A stretch of 64,000 bases of DNA from Sipunculus nudus. Taxonomy: Eukaryota; Annelida; Sipuncula; Golfingiida; Sipunculidae. Below, piece after piece: positions 12,856-25,320 of this stretch; positions within the stretch are counted from its first letter, which is position 1, and the number at the start of each line of letters is the position of its first letter. The notes under the pieces are model-generated. The model was not told where the DNA came from and did no database searches. It was given only the letters and a program-made list of their open reading frames with translations. The stretch spans positions 62,709,800 through 62,773,799 of the forward strand of contig CM049314.1 in the NCBI GenBank assembly GCA_026874595.1. The letters run 5' to 3'. The translations under genes and the position numbers were made by a program.

Positions 12856-13044
12856 TTGCCTATTTGCTCAGTCACCGCAGGTCACCAGCGGTATGCTACC
12901 TTACTCTGGGTACGAAGTATTGAACACACGTGGGGGTATATGTCGCTGGTCAAGTACTTTAAAATCTTTCACGGTTTAAACAGCCCGGAAAGTAAACTCA
13001 TCGCACTTAATGAATTAAACAAAAGATCAAATCATTTACCATAG
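12856..13044 (+). pseudogene. Possible LINE ORF2 C-terminal remnant
   Basis: The frame contains RYATLLWVRSIEHTWGYMSL and VKYFKIFHGLNSPESKL. This resembles the 'R--L---YKI-HGL' stretch near the C-terminus of Jockey/CR1-type LINE polymerases. The match is short and the frame is lost after 13044, so it could be chance. Confidence 0.25.
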
Positions 13045-15229
13045 TCAAATATAACCCATAATGGATACAGTTTCTGTTCCCCGTTTTCTTCATCGCAGAT
13101 ATCGGGTAATTATGGTTGATAAGTATGACAGCTCATGCAGACATTACGTCTTGATTCAATGAAAAAAAGAGAAAATGTATAGTTTTCCATGCCTTGCTGT
13201 GAACATCATGTCGTATAAACGGGTTAGCTTCGTATTCTCTCTAATGCAACATTTAATGCTACCATTTTCTTTGAGGGGTTCGTGAGAGGTTTTGAAAGAT
13301 TTTATTTTATGAAAGATATTTAAAAAAATCACGAACTGAACTCCTAATAATCAGAATGCAGCAAAGGGGCTTGACACAATGTCAACAAACATTGGCCTGG
13401 GCGACAACCAATAGAGGGAAATATGTCTCCTGCCAACACTGCCATTCTATCAGATTATCACTAATTGATCTCGTTTATCCTTGCTTTGAAGGGTTTCACA
13501 CTTAAAATAAATCATCTAGTCGAAACAAAACACTTTATTTTGAAGTTCATTCTATTTCCTAGCCTTGCCAAGTCAATGAAATGGCTCTGATAAAGATATC
13601 AAACGGCTCTCACTGGGTCACACTTAGTGTCAGTACTGCTACCACGCGGCAACTTACATAACTACTTACCATTCTCTGACCCCCTTATTTCATCGACTGG
13701 GAAACTTGAGCCGTACCGGACAGTCAGCGCCACACATCACCGCCTCGCTGAACTAAGGTCTTTCCCAGTGACGTAAGGAGTAATTATAGTGATCTTTCCC
13801 AGAATATTTTTTACAAACCAAACATGGTTAATTCAGTAACTGCCTATTGTGGGCTTCCAGCGTGCTATTTATATATATATTCCCATTTTATCAGTCTTAA
13901 TATGTTTAGGTCCTCGGCTATTTGAGTACGGCAAGATTTTTAACACTATATAAAACCCTCAGCCTCAGTGAGTCAGTGTGTCACCAATTATCAGACCATT
14001 GCTTATTGCAGCAGGCCACTTTAAAATGTGTCTCCAGCTCAGTCAACCAGCGTGATATATTCAGGTCGAACGTGACGAACGCAGTCAAACTGTTGTTCAT
14101 GTACCGGCTGACTAAAACGATCACGACGTTCAGCGTGTTGGCAACTCAACAGTGGCAAACCTTCCATGTGTAACCTAAACACTGTACAAAATCGATGCGA
14201 CATTGTCTACAATACACTTAAATTTGCCCATGGACCGTATGTCCGAGCGGCAGAGATATATCATAGGACATATTGGTCCATGTATGGACGTCCTAAAAAC
14301 ATGCATGATTACAGTGCGAATATTAACCGGTGAGCTGTCTATTGCTAATGGGATGCTGTTAGCCTCCTTATGGCAACGATGCCATTCACAGGAGGCCAGG
14401 CGGCCTGATATGCATATGCGAGGGAATCGTCAGGACCCTTGCTCCGCCCTAATATGGAATTATCAGGGATATGCCATACGGACTCTACAGGGCTTTATTG
14501 ATAAGAGCTAGAACCGAGTTACGTCGTGTCTACCGGTACATGGAATTACATTTCATTTGAAGCATTTAAGCAGTAAACTTAAGCCCAGGCAGGGCTTTCT
14601 ATTTCCCTTTCATTACTTATCCCCTCTACCTACTAACAACCACAGGGTATGAAACCTGCCATCTAGGAACGAGAGGTCATGGCAAGACTTCGTCTTGAGT
14701 GTTGATGAATATTCATATATTAAAATCACTAGACCAAGTAATGAAGTTGTCCATAAAACCACAGGAACGTATATGTTCATAAGCATAAGAAGGTCAACCT
14801 AAAGGCCGGCCAAATATTGTATATTGCACTGATTCATATTCAGAATACTTACGAACAGCTGCATATTGACAAATAATACCGCCGGAAGTGACTGGAATGC
14901 CAGCGCTATATTGGCCAGTTACATCCGTTTCCAATCTGCTATAAATATTTATATTACACCGTTTCCCATCCCGAACACTCCCACACCGCTTCATATTCAT
15001 AAAAAGTGACAGGAAAACCTGGTACCATGGTTTACATTGGTTTGTTACTCTTATTTTTGTGTTGCTGAGATCAGCAGGGTGTAATTGATACTTTGTGGAA
15101 ATGTCCAAAGAAAAGTATTATCAGTGCGCACAAAGTTTTCATTCTTCTTTTTTTTTTTTTTTTTTATAAATATGCATCTATCTCCAGGGAAAGTTAAAAA
15201 TAAATCTTAGATGGTTAAACAGAAAAGAC
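13045..15229. other. Intergenic DNA with unrecognised short ORFs
   Basis: Frames at 13922-14173 and 14203-14511 (+) are open for 83 and 102 codons, but I recognise no domain in either. A T-rich run lies at 15150-15166. Confidence 0.35.
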
Positions 15230-16130
15230 GCACTTTAAGGGATAACAAACGTTTTAAGGAGACACTCGCATGGGAATTCCCCGCCGCATCCGGCATTATC
15301 ATTTGAAAATATACCTCTCTGGGCACCTCTCTGGACACTTCCCTGGTCACTGTGTGGCAGCATCTCTTGGGACACCTCGCTGTTCACTGGGTGTTAAAAC
15401 ATCTCTGGACACCTCTCTGGACACTTGGTGGCAGCACCTCTCTGGACACCTCTCTGGATACTTAGTGGCAGCAGCTCTCTTGTCAGTTGGTGGCAGAATC
15501 ACTCTCGGTACTTGGTGGCAGAACCTCTCTGGACACTTCTCTGGTCACTGGATGGCAGCATCACTCTGGACACTTGGTGGCAGCACCTCACTTGACACTT
15601 CTCTGGTCATCTTATGGTAGCACCTCTCTAGACAATATTCTGGTCACTGGGTGGCAGTACCTTTCTTGACACTTTCCTGATCACTATGTGTCAGCACCTC
15701 TCTGGACACTTCTCTAGACACCGGCGAGCAGCAGTACTTCTATTGACACACCAAGGGGCGGCTCGCTTTTGGATTCTGCAGGCTCCACAGACCGGGTGCC
15801 CTCACACTGAGTATGCACTCTTAAAATACACTTCTACCCTGGTGTCTCATTTATATTCATCAGACTTATACAAAGCCTGGCTTGCTTTTTCTACTATGCC
15901 CCATCTATATTCACTAGCAAGCTGAATACTACATAGGCTGGGAACAAAAACACGCTAACCGCCAAAGTGCTCGCCGTAACAATGGCATGACTGGATATTA
16001 AGTGCACTTTGTAACCTTAATTATTCCGACTGACGCGTCGAAACCCGCTCAACAAATACCAATGTTCAGCTAACCCGATACAGTTAACCCGAGAAATGAA
16101 AATACAACCTGTTTAAGCTAAATGACACGG
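15230..16130. mobile_element. Dispersed element with internal 25/37-bp minisatellite, copy 2
   Basis: The second copy of the element at 6400-7235, in the same orientation. It shares the pre-array block, the array unit and the 3' body (CTGCAGGCTC, TATGCACTCTTA, TACACTTCTACCCT, CTACATAGGCTGGGAACAA, AACCCGAGAAATGAAA). The copies are clearly diverged, with many substitutions and small indels. No coding capacity is evident. Confidence 0.6.
15310..15735. repeat. 25/37-bp compound tandem array
   Basis: Units of the form GCAGCACCTCTCTGGACACT plus TGGTG alternate with longer units in which a 12-base segment (CTCTCTGGACAC) is duplicated inside the unit, giving 37 bases. Roughly twelve units. Confidence 0.8.
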
Positions 16131-19100
16131 TCCATATCGTAACACGGACGGACGGACTACGGACAGATAGTGGTCGCATCGGTTAGTTTTGTGCATGGAT
16201 CATTCGTATCCATGAATATACTTCAATATATCGATCATCTCTCTATAAGCTTTGACCGGACTTTTACATCGTTTATTATGATTTATCTCATATTTCCGAC
16301 CGAGTTTGTGAAAACTGACTACTCTAACGGCCGCTACGAGGCGCCACTGATCAATGCTAACAATAAGTTAATACGCTCCGTTTGCCTGAAATCTTTATAT
16401 AAATACTTGGTATCTTTCTAATGTAAGTGTGACAAAAAAAAAATGTAAAATGTCGTCCCACAAAGAGAAATTATCTCTGTGCTCTTAGGCCGTTCGGGGG
16501 AATAAGCGTTGCTGAGATCAGGCTTTTAAACGAATTCCATTATATTTCTTTTACAATTGAAATTTAAATAAGATATATCAAGAATTGTTATATAGGATTC
16601 AAAGAAACTTCTATTGTATTTCTTTATAAAAGTAGCTCGGATCTTGTGTTAACAATGCATGACCATAATGCATTTCGATAGGGAATTCTCATTTCATGAC
16701 CGTCGGCTGGGCAAGCATGGTCCGGGTTTTAACAAAGAGGCTTTGGTGACATTAGTTTTATACAACCTGCTAGGTATGTAATAATGACACGTTAAAGAAA
16801 TAAATGTCACATATATTAAGATTGTTTCAAATGTCTGAATAATTGCACCTATACATCGTTTATTCTCTCATATTTTAATCATTGGTTATCACTTCCATGA
16901 CAATGCAAGGAAAGTAAAGTAATTCAATGTTTTTTTTTAAGGGTAAAAAATAATGAATAATGATCCGGCGCCCAATGGTGGTTCGATAAAAGTGTCTGAG
17001 AAACATGTCTGTTTAAACTAGACTTTGTCTCCTGCAAATATTTTAATATTCAGTTTATTGTGACCCATGTACAACGGATTTGCGATTTGTGTAAAGGTTC
17101 ACGACAACTCATGTCAGAATTTGTGACGCCCTTGAATCAGTATTCAATTTAAGGTTATTTCGACAATAAATATATTTTTCTTTATTGTATGTAACATAAC
17201 GTGCTTTTGTTTACATAAATAAAAATTACTCCTGGCTTGGAATCACGAGCTACTATACCAAATGAAGAAGGCAGTGTTCTCTACACATTTGTAAACATGT
17301 TTTCCAGAGTCCTGACCGATCAGTTGAGTCTTTTATATATTTAGCGGCATTCTTCTTAGGAATATAGTTCCAGTCCTACAAAAGTACGAGTGATAATAAT
17401 TTTTATATTTGAATTTAATCAAGAAATTACATTTCATTTTAGGAAAACCAGATTAATTGATATTATATATATATATACGCTTTAGGTGATATGTTCTCAA
17501 ACATATATGGAAAATTTGATAGCTTCATGCGTGAGAGTTTTTGAGAAATTCCCCTCTTAAAGTTGTGTAATACACTGTATACCGTTTTTAGAAAATCGTC
17601 GAAAATTGTTTTTAATATTATGTCCTTGCTGGCTTTTTGTAAAAATTTGATACAAGAGGCACTTGCATAACATAAATAAATATAGTTATCATAATTTGTT
17701 CCCTTTCTCGTTTATTCCTTTAAACCTTATTTCTTGTAAAATAGGGTCTGGCTCAGCTTTGCCTTGCGCATGACATCAGTACGAGTCGCAATTTTATTCC
17801 GTATGTTTTTTTTCTGGTTTGAATCAGGAACACGTTCTCTTGTGCTGTCACCTATCGTCGTTTTCTCGACCAAGTCATGGTTCTGATATGCGCGAGGGGC
17901 CTACAGCTGCTCCCGATTCTTCCAAATTATATAATCATTAACAGAGCATGAAGTAAATACAGTTATCATTATCATAGCACGCAAAAGTCAGGAACGCTAA
18001 ATAGATGGCACCCCTAGTTCGATCACTCCTTCCAAACCTGTCTGCTTAATGTCCCGAGCAGTTGATTGTGATTTCACACCTGCAACTAAATTCTCATCAT
18101 TGGTCTAATTTGACGGTTTTACATTCAGTTATATAATCTACCACCAGGTGGAAGCACCTATGAGATAAACCCACTTAATACCGAACAGCGGTAATAACGG
18201 GATACATACAGACCTGGAGTTGTTTTTCCCCTTCGTGTGTTCATTTGTTTATTTATAACTTTAACAATAAGTTATTAAAAGATTTAGCGAGAGAATAAGG
18301 TCAATATCAAGAAAAATCAGTTAAATGTTTGCGATAATTTACTTTAGTATTCTATATAATTAACCAGCTGATAAACCCTGTATACTGGGCTTTTATACCG
18401 GAGTTGGGGATATATATTAATTGAAAGGATTGTTGGGTCCTTTTTCATTCAAGAATTAAAAGGAAAAATATAGATTTATAGTGGTTTGGCACGACTGTAG
18501 AATAACCCACGCACCTCTCTGAGGCACACAACTTCTGTGAAAAGTAAACGTGTTTATGTCCAGCTGCTTGTATCTTTATTTTGCCACTTTTTTGTGTGCA
18601 TTCTACTTCTCCATTACATGTATCCTAAATATCATACCGTCCATATACACTTACAACCTCGTCGAGACACTGCGTGAGTGATACTCCAGTCGCTTCTGAA
18701 ATTCATACACCTGTATGTTGATCTTGAAGACCTGGTCAGTGGTGTTGTTTACATTATTTTGCGAACCGGAATGGAAAGCGGGGCACTACGGTTTTAGATG
18801 ATGTTTGACTGGTTCCTATTTTTTTTACGTTACAGTACAGGTTAATGTGAGGAAGACATTAATTCAACGTAGCTTAACCTAACCTCTAATTTGATTGGAG
18901 AAGAAGACATGAAAGATGAATTAAATGTACGTTTCAAGGCAAAGAAAGTGTTCCTGAAGAGAGAAACGGAAATATGCATACCCAGTTAGTAGCAGAAGTG
19001 GACTCAAGTGGAGTCCAGGGGTCGGTCCCCCTTTACAGCTGTAACCTTTTTTTAATCGAAAGAGACCAATTTTAAGGCCTGGAACGTTCGTCTTCATCCC

Positions 19101-19839
19101 AACCCAAACCTTTTCCGGAAATGGGGACTTTGTATTAGGCTTTGTCTTTAATCCTCCTGGGTTGAACCCCTCCTTTACCTAAAGCGAGCCAGAGTCGTGT
19201 TTTTCCCATCGACTGACCACACACAAGGATCAGACCAAAAAGAAAATCCGGTCTTTGCCGAAGGCAGTTCGCTTTTTTTCGGTGATAGCCACCGCTCATA
19301 TCAGAAAACACGCAGAAAATCACTCAAAATGATGTCTACATTAAAATTATTTATTCTTTTATTGGCCATGTCACTAAGGGAACAATAACCTTTAAAATGA
19401 GGTATAGCACAGCATCATACGCAACGCGGTTTCAGAGATCAGTGCGAACACAGGTGGACCGAATTTCTTTTATAAGTATTAGATACGGAGTTGTTTTTTT
19501 TTTCTAGACCACGTTTTATCAGCTTTCGTTCTGATTTGACTCTCCCAATTCGGCAGACGTGTCCGTGGTGTGCTCTTCTAGCACAAAATTGACGTCACTT
19601 TAAGCTGCCACACATGAACAAATCAGGAAATTCTTTCATCAAATTTTTGGCACTTCGGTCGAATTTTCCAATAATTCTTTACATGCAGAGATGAATATGA
19701 ATGAATGTTTGTTTCTAGTTGGAACATTCTTGGGATTTACTGCAAAACTGCATGTATTTTATGATGTTTCTCTTAACAACTGGTATTATCACTCACTTGT
19801 CAACATTGCCCAGGATGTGAAGTTTGACACAGGGGCATC
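16131..19839. other. Intergenic DNA
   Basis: I see no gene, tandem repeat or transposon end that I can support. It is AT-rich with scattered short open frames only. Confidence 0.4.
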
Positions 19840-20141
19840 TCTGGTAACAGGAATCAAGTCTTTAATTCTACCAAAGTTTACAATCTCCAACAGCAAAGAT
19901 CTTTATTAATTGCCAGTTTGCTAATTATACTCAGTGGAGATGTTGACCAGAATCCTGACCCAGAACTCCAAAATACCCATGTGGTCTTTGCTCTAGAGCA
20001 GTCACAGCTAAGGATAAAGCAATTGCTTGTAAAAATTTTGATGTTTGGGTGCATAATAGATGCTCTTGCATCACAGACTCAAAATATGAAGAATTTTTGG
20101 TGAATTCAGGCTTGGTTTTCATATGCCCAAAACAGTTGCTT
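19840..20141 (+). pseudogene. LINE ORF2 N-terminus: 2A-like peptide plus PHD-type zinc finger, frameshifted
   Basis: From 19888 the frame reads QQRSLLIASLLIILSGDVDQ followed by NPDPEL. This is the hydrophobic run plus 'SGDV-x-x-NPGP' found at the start of ORF2 in many metazoan CR1/L2/Rex-type LINEs, where the motif acts as a 2A-like ribosome-skipping sequence. Here G is replaced by D (NPDP). A frameshift near 19970 is needed to continue as KYPCGLCSRAV, AIACKNFDVWVHNRCSC and VNSGLVFICPK. That is a PHD-like finger with one Cys changed to Phe. The endonuclease and RT are missing; segment A begins immediately after. A dead 5' fragment of ORF2. Confidence 0.65.
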
Positions 20142-22737
20142 TAATGGATTCATCATTATCGACCATATAAACAGCAGGATGTGTGATATGTTATATCCAA
20201 CTTTACGCGTATATAGAAATTATACATTATTATTACAAACTTATTGTATTATATACAAGCATGTTAATAAACAATTAGAACACTGTGTATCGAAGGTATT
20301 ATCCAGGTCGATCTGCTGATTCTATGAAAGGCAATCATTTTACTTCCAGAGCACCTGTTAGTTTACACCCTCTGTGTAATTTAGGTGTGGGTACGAATGG
20401 GTGGGTGGCTTTTTTTTGGGGGGGGGGGTTATTTTTTATATCGGCAGCGCTCAGATGAATCGTTGCAGGAGCTACAATGGTCACCCGTGCATCATTTCTA
20501 AGTTGGTGGTCGCGGCCGACGCCATTTTTTATGTTATATTTTGTTAGCGTTTAAAACACGGCGGAGAAAACGTATATTATTACCTCTCGTATGACGTTTC
20601 GGCTAGGCTACAGGTGGTCAATAACATGCGTGTATTGAAATGCCACACTTCCTGAAATTTAATACTTACATTCCTTTTTTATTAACAGTTAGCACAGTAT
20701 CGAGGGTATTATCACGACCTTTAGGGCCTGACCTCTATCGGTTATTGTAACACTTCATGATGACCTTTTTGATTCAGTAGCGTATCCAGGCTACTGGGAT
20801 TTAAATCTGCTTCTTGTTTATTATTCTTTAAAAGTGTAGCATTGCGTGTTAGGCACGAGCAACTAGGCATCTCATAGTTTGAAAATTTCGCCCAACAGAC
20901 ACCCTTCTGTGGTCTGTTGCTATGCCTGCTAATTACAAGCTGTCGCAAACTAACGTATCTGATCAATCCTCCATGCAATTGTCTGGTAGTATAGCTTATT
21001 TCGGCTTGATGATATAGAATTATTTAAAATTCGTACAGATCCTGCGGCTCTGTTATGATAAGGAGACTTAAATTCTGTGTTGTTCTGTTTTACCTGTGGG
21101 AGAAATCCATTTGCGGCCACACATGCCAACCCTACTCTTTGTTGATTTGGGTTCACACATGTCATAAATTTGTTAACCAAATCATCGACCCATTTCTGTT
21201 TTCAGTCAATGCCGAAATCCAGCTGTTTTATATGATAATAACATTGATTGATATAGGTAGAGAATGGGTACGGTTACATAATGAGGGACCAATAATTTCA
21301 ACCTGTCGCACCGAACCGTCTGTTTTATCAGGAAGCTCTCTAACGGCAAAACCAGTGCTAGGATATCCATAGGCTCGTTCGTTCGGAAAATCCCACATAT
21401 CAGTACCAAAGTCAAGCGTGTTCACCAAAAAAACACCTCTACTTCCCCTATATGTACTTGTGTTATTCATATTATGATTTCTTCATGTGTGAAGTGGTTA
21501 ATGAGACCGGAAATGAACACGTATGAACAATATTTCATCTTTTTAATGATTCGAAAAAAAAATCGATGACACTTATTTTCCGCCTCAAAGCAACCTATTC
21601 TTTAGCTCACAGACATTACAATAACAGGTAGGTAACATTTTTCAGTGTGAAAAACTTATGAATATGTCCTCGGAGAGCGCTTCATCATCGGAGGAGAATA
21701 TCTAGGAACAACTAATTTAAGAATGAAGGCAAAGAAGTTATGCGACAATTGTAACTACCTACGCAGGAGGGTCTGCGTTCATCCACGTTTGTATGTGTGG
21801 ATGTGGGTGTACCTGTGTGTTTGTTCTAGTTGCTTACGATAGTAAGGTATGCGTTCATCCCCGTTAGTTTGTGTGTGTGAGGGTGTTTGTATGTGTGCCT
21901 TTGTTTACAAGATAACTCGCGCAGTCATGAATGTAATTTCATAAAGGTGACATTCAATTTATAAAATCGGCATATGAAAAATCGGTTAGATTTTATTGTA
22001 GATCCGGCACTTGATTCGTATCCAGGAATGAAAATTCTTAAATAAAGAAGCACTTATGCATTAATGAACCAGGGAATCTGAGGCGGTTAAGTAAATGACA
22101 CACGGTTTTTAGAGCATCACACAATACGGACCTTCCACCTTTCGAAGGGTGTTGCATTCCGTAGAATGTGTATTACCATTGATATTATGTAGTCAGTGCT
22201 CTTTGGTAATTAAGCGAGAAGGCCTTTGCCTATTTCCTTAAACAAATATTATTTAATTCATTCAAATGATTTGAAACCAGATTACCATGAGTTTAATTTG
22301 AACAATCATTAAAATACGTATGTAAATCATATATATAATATATTATATATAAATAATATAACTGTTAAAAAAGAAGTGCTGAATATTCATCACAATTAAA
22401 CTATATTATGCGTCCATCAAATGCATAGAAAGACGGACGTAACAGAACTATTTATGAACATTTATGATTGTAATAACCGAAAGATCTGGGATTATTCCAA
22501 ATAAATTTTGTGGAATGAAAGAACCATTGATGAAAGAAGGTAACATTTAATTTTTGGACTAATCGGTTGATTTAGTATGAAGATTGGAAATCAGATCCAT
22601 CCAATTAGCAGGTTTTGCCTGCTATTTAAATCTTTTTTTTTTTCATAACAACATCTCCATCTTTAAATTAATTTGATCCAACATTTCATCACTTCTTCTT
22701 TGCTCTATTACACATTTATATATAGATATATATACAG

Positions 22738-22790
<53 letters not shown>

Positions 22791-23109
22791 AAATTGAGAA
22801 CATTTTGCGATATCTTGTCGACAAAGAAGGTACTTTTAACTTTCATGGTTATTGTTACGATCATAGTGAATAACAGATGTTATCTAATCTCACGGACGTG
22901 ACGACGTATCATTTTCTTGTGTGACTGTGACCTCATCATTATGTTTGTCGATCCCTTGCAGGGGTCATCTGGGCCGTGCCCCCTTCCTACTAAGGGGACT
23001 ATAATACACAAAACAGTGGATTCTCTGCCGATAGGACCATCTCTCTGTCACTCTGTCACTCTGTCTCTCTGTATCTCTGTCTCTGTCTGTCTCTCTCTCA
23101 CTCTCTTTC

Positions 23110-23175
<66 letters not shown>
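20142..23175. repeat. Dispersed 3-4 kb segment, copy A
   Basis: Homologous to copies B (27145-30400) and C (36840-41000). The left end shares 'ATTCATC...GACCATAT-AACAGCA-GATGTGTGAT' with C. Further shared blocks are the poly-G patch near 20410, GAGGGTATTATCACGAC, ATCATGAGGTGACC-type sequence near 20755, AGGATATCCATAGGCTCGTT, TAGATTTTATTGTAGATCCG and a terminal (CTGT)n-(TA)n tract. Copy A lacks about 370 bases present in B and C (27459-27831). It retains the empty ATTATTAC site (20576-20583) that is filled by a MITE in C. Microsatellites occur at 22744-22787 and 23116-23171. No protein could be recognised. Confidence 0.75.
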
Positions 23176-23176
<1 letters not shown>

Positions 23177-23193
23177 CTAAAGTACGGTTAGTT

Positions 23194-23276
23194 TGACTTC
23201 ATCAGTTTGTGCTACAGATCTGTTTCGTGAGAGCAGCCTTCAAGCCGGCTCACTCTTCAGGTACAAACTGGAGTCA
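23194..23276 (-). ncRNA. Type I hammerhead ribozyme motif
   Basis: On the minus strand the catalytic core is complete: CTGAAGA (23260-23254), then stem II closed by GTGAG (23253-23249) with CTCAC (23231-23227), then GAAA (23226-23223). A short stem III follows (ACAG/CTGT around AT), ending in GTA at 23215-23213 as the NUH cleavage triplet. Stem I pairs CAGTTTGTAC (23270-23261) with GCACAAACTG (23212-23203): nine of ten pairs, one A-C mismatch. It extends past an asymmetric loop with TGACT/AGTCA. The predicted cut is after A at 23213. Open stem I, very short stem III and CUGANGA/GAAA are the form known from metazoan Penelope-like elements and retrozymes. The motif sits directly beyond the (TA)n end of copy A. 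No second monomer was seen nearby. Confidence 0.8.
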
Positions 23277-23544
23277 GTTGTAAAGGTCGAATTTCCAGGC
23301 TTGAAGATAACACGCCGATGTTTAATGTGTATCAGTGTGTATCAACTGCATATCTTTAATGTGTATCATAAAAAAAAAGTTTGAACCCTTATTATGATTT
23401 TTTTTTGGTGTACTTAAAAAGAAAACAAAGCTGTTTTAAAAATATTTATTCACGACAAAAAAAATGTTATATATATGTACATGTGCACGTGCGTAATGCC
23501 TGAAGACTAACATATAATTACACTAGGGGCAATACGAAAAAAAC

Positions 23545-24020
23545 CTACGGAAAACATATTGAATAAGTGGCAGAATACAATGAGGATAGAATATGTATGG
23601 ACTTCTCATTGTTTTGCTTTAAAAGAACCACGTGTTAACTCACTTATGTGGAAAATAATCCATAATATATATCCAACAGCTATATGGTTATACAAAATGA
23701 ATATAAAGAATGATGAATGTTGTACATATTGTAATGAAGTTGAAACTATGGAGCTTTTTTTATTAACTGTAAACAAGTAAAGGGCCTTTGGAGTTATGTC
23801 GGAGATTTATTTCATGTAAAGTTAAGGCCTGAAACAATATTTTTTGGAATACATATTGAAGACTCTGATTTGCATAAATATATTGGTATAGCACTTGTGT
23901 GCATTAGTAAATTTAAGTATGGGTCATATCCAAATCTCCTATGTTTATTTCATCATGAATGTCATATAAGAAAAATGAATATGTAATATGTTCTTGTATA
24001 CATGTTATCCCTTTCTTGAA
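23545..24020 (+). pseudogene. L1/Tx1-like LINE C-terminus with zf-RVT-type zinc finger, frameshifted
   Basis: The first frame reads MNKWQNTMRIEYVWTSHCFA, then PRVNSLMWKIIHNIYPTAIW, then MNIKNDECCTYCNEVETME. A one-base shift in a T run near 23760 lets it continue as NCKQVKGLWSYVGDLF and YPNLLCLFHHECHIRKMN, ending near 23986. The pattern 'W-I-H-I-PT----L--M-I----C--C---ET-EHLF--C-----W' is the zinc-binding region after the RT of L1-like LINEs. The usual His of 'EHLFF' is lost. The element is 5'-truncated, as is common after abortive target-primed reverse transcription. Confidence 0.6.
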
Positions 24021-25171
24021 TAAATATATAAAAAACAATGAGGATAGAAACAATTTGTGATGAGTAGAATACTGAGCTGCAACCCGCATACTAAAGGCAG
24101 TTGTAATACAAGCGATTACTGTAGGGCAATTAGCATCGCTAGGTAAATACAAGACCCCAAGACCCGGGGACAGTTAGCCAGGCAGACCAGGTAATTAATT
24201 AGACCGTCCGTCGATTACCCTCTTTGATCTATCACATACGCATCGCTGATTCTCGGCGCGGAAACCAATTCAGGAAGATATGAGCAGGACCAGAGTAACA
24301 TTCGGGTTTTGAAATCGAGTTGCCGTCTTTTATCTCTCATTAAGGCGAATGTGACAAAGCGCAGCCATTGACTAATGATAAAAGTTATTACTTTTTTTCG
24401 GCTGAACCTTTCATAAAAATTGACAAAAAGAAAAACGCTGTGACTGTTAGTTTTGTTTATACCAATTGTTTATAACATGTGGGGGCCCGCCTTATTATGC
24501 AAACACATTGAAAAAGGACATCTAGCGCCGAGCCAGGGATTTGTAAAGGGCATATTACAAGTAGTCTGCTTTCAAAGTCCACATGTTGTAGTTGCAACTA
24601 GCCATCTTAGATTAGGCCAAAAAAAAAAGAACGGTTCTGAGGTACCGCCGGCGTCAATTTTAACCTTTTTTTTATTTTGAGTTTCAGCATAATGCAATTT
24701 TGATAAGATTTCCTTTGGCATGTAGTGATTTACCTGTTAGCAAAACAAAATCTGTTATTATCATGCTTTTCGCTGTTCATATAACATTTTTATTGAAACA
24801 TACAGAAAAGGTAAAAGAAATTCGCCCGCCCGCACTGATTTAAAAAAAGTGCCTGAGAACCATATCTTTTTTTTTTTTTGGCTTTACATGGTTTTTCTGT
24901 TTGTTAACAATAGCGCATTTACCGTGTTTTCTCACAGTTTGTAGATAACAAGCCAACTAAATGCGTCACAGAGGCATTATAAGTAGTGTTCATTACAGAA
25001 TTAAAATACATTTTATTAAAACATCACAAAATCTATAAAAATGTTGACGAATATTTTTGTCCAAGGTCATGTAACCCAAAATTAGAAAAGTCCTGTTATG
25101 TGTTGAAATGACATTTTCAAAATTATGGATGAGTGTGGGAGCAGCCAAGTCTGCACCGTACGTGTTATTAC
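24021..25171. other. Intergenic DNA
   Basis: I see no gene or repeat beyond short homopolymer runs. Confidence 0.4.
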
Positions 25172-25320
25172 AAGGAAGGGGCGGATGCAGGATTTGAGAA
25201 AAGGAGGGGTCTAACACAGGAGGATTAATGACCAAGACCCGAAAATGGGCCGTCCAGACCGCAAAATGGTCTGAACCACTTAAAAAATGTTGCAGCAGCT
25301 GAAAAGGGTGAAATCTAGAT
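25172..25320. repeat. Short dispersed repeat, copy 1 (GGGGCGGATGCAGGATTT end)
   Basis: It shares with 63024-63215 an end of the form 'GGGC-GAT-CAGGATTT-GA-AAA', then 'CCTA/CA-CAGGAGGA', 'AAA-TGGTCTGAACC' and 'AAAAAATG'. An end of this type is common on hAT-like non-autonomous elements, but neither copy shows a second terminus or a clear target duplication. Confidence 0.45.

Noticed and set aside
14203-14511. 102-codon open frame as a gene
   Set aside because: No recognisable domain, no splice or promoter context, and no second copy to show conservation.
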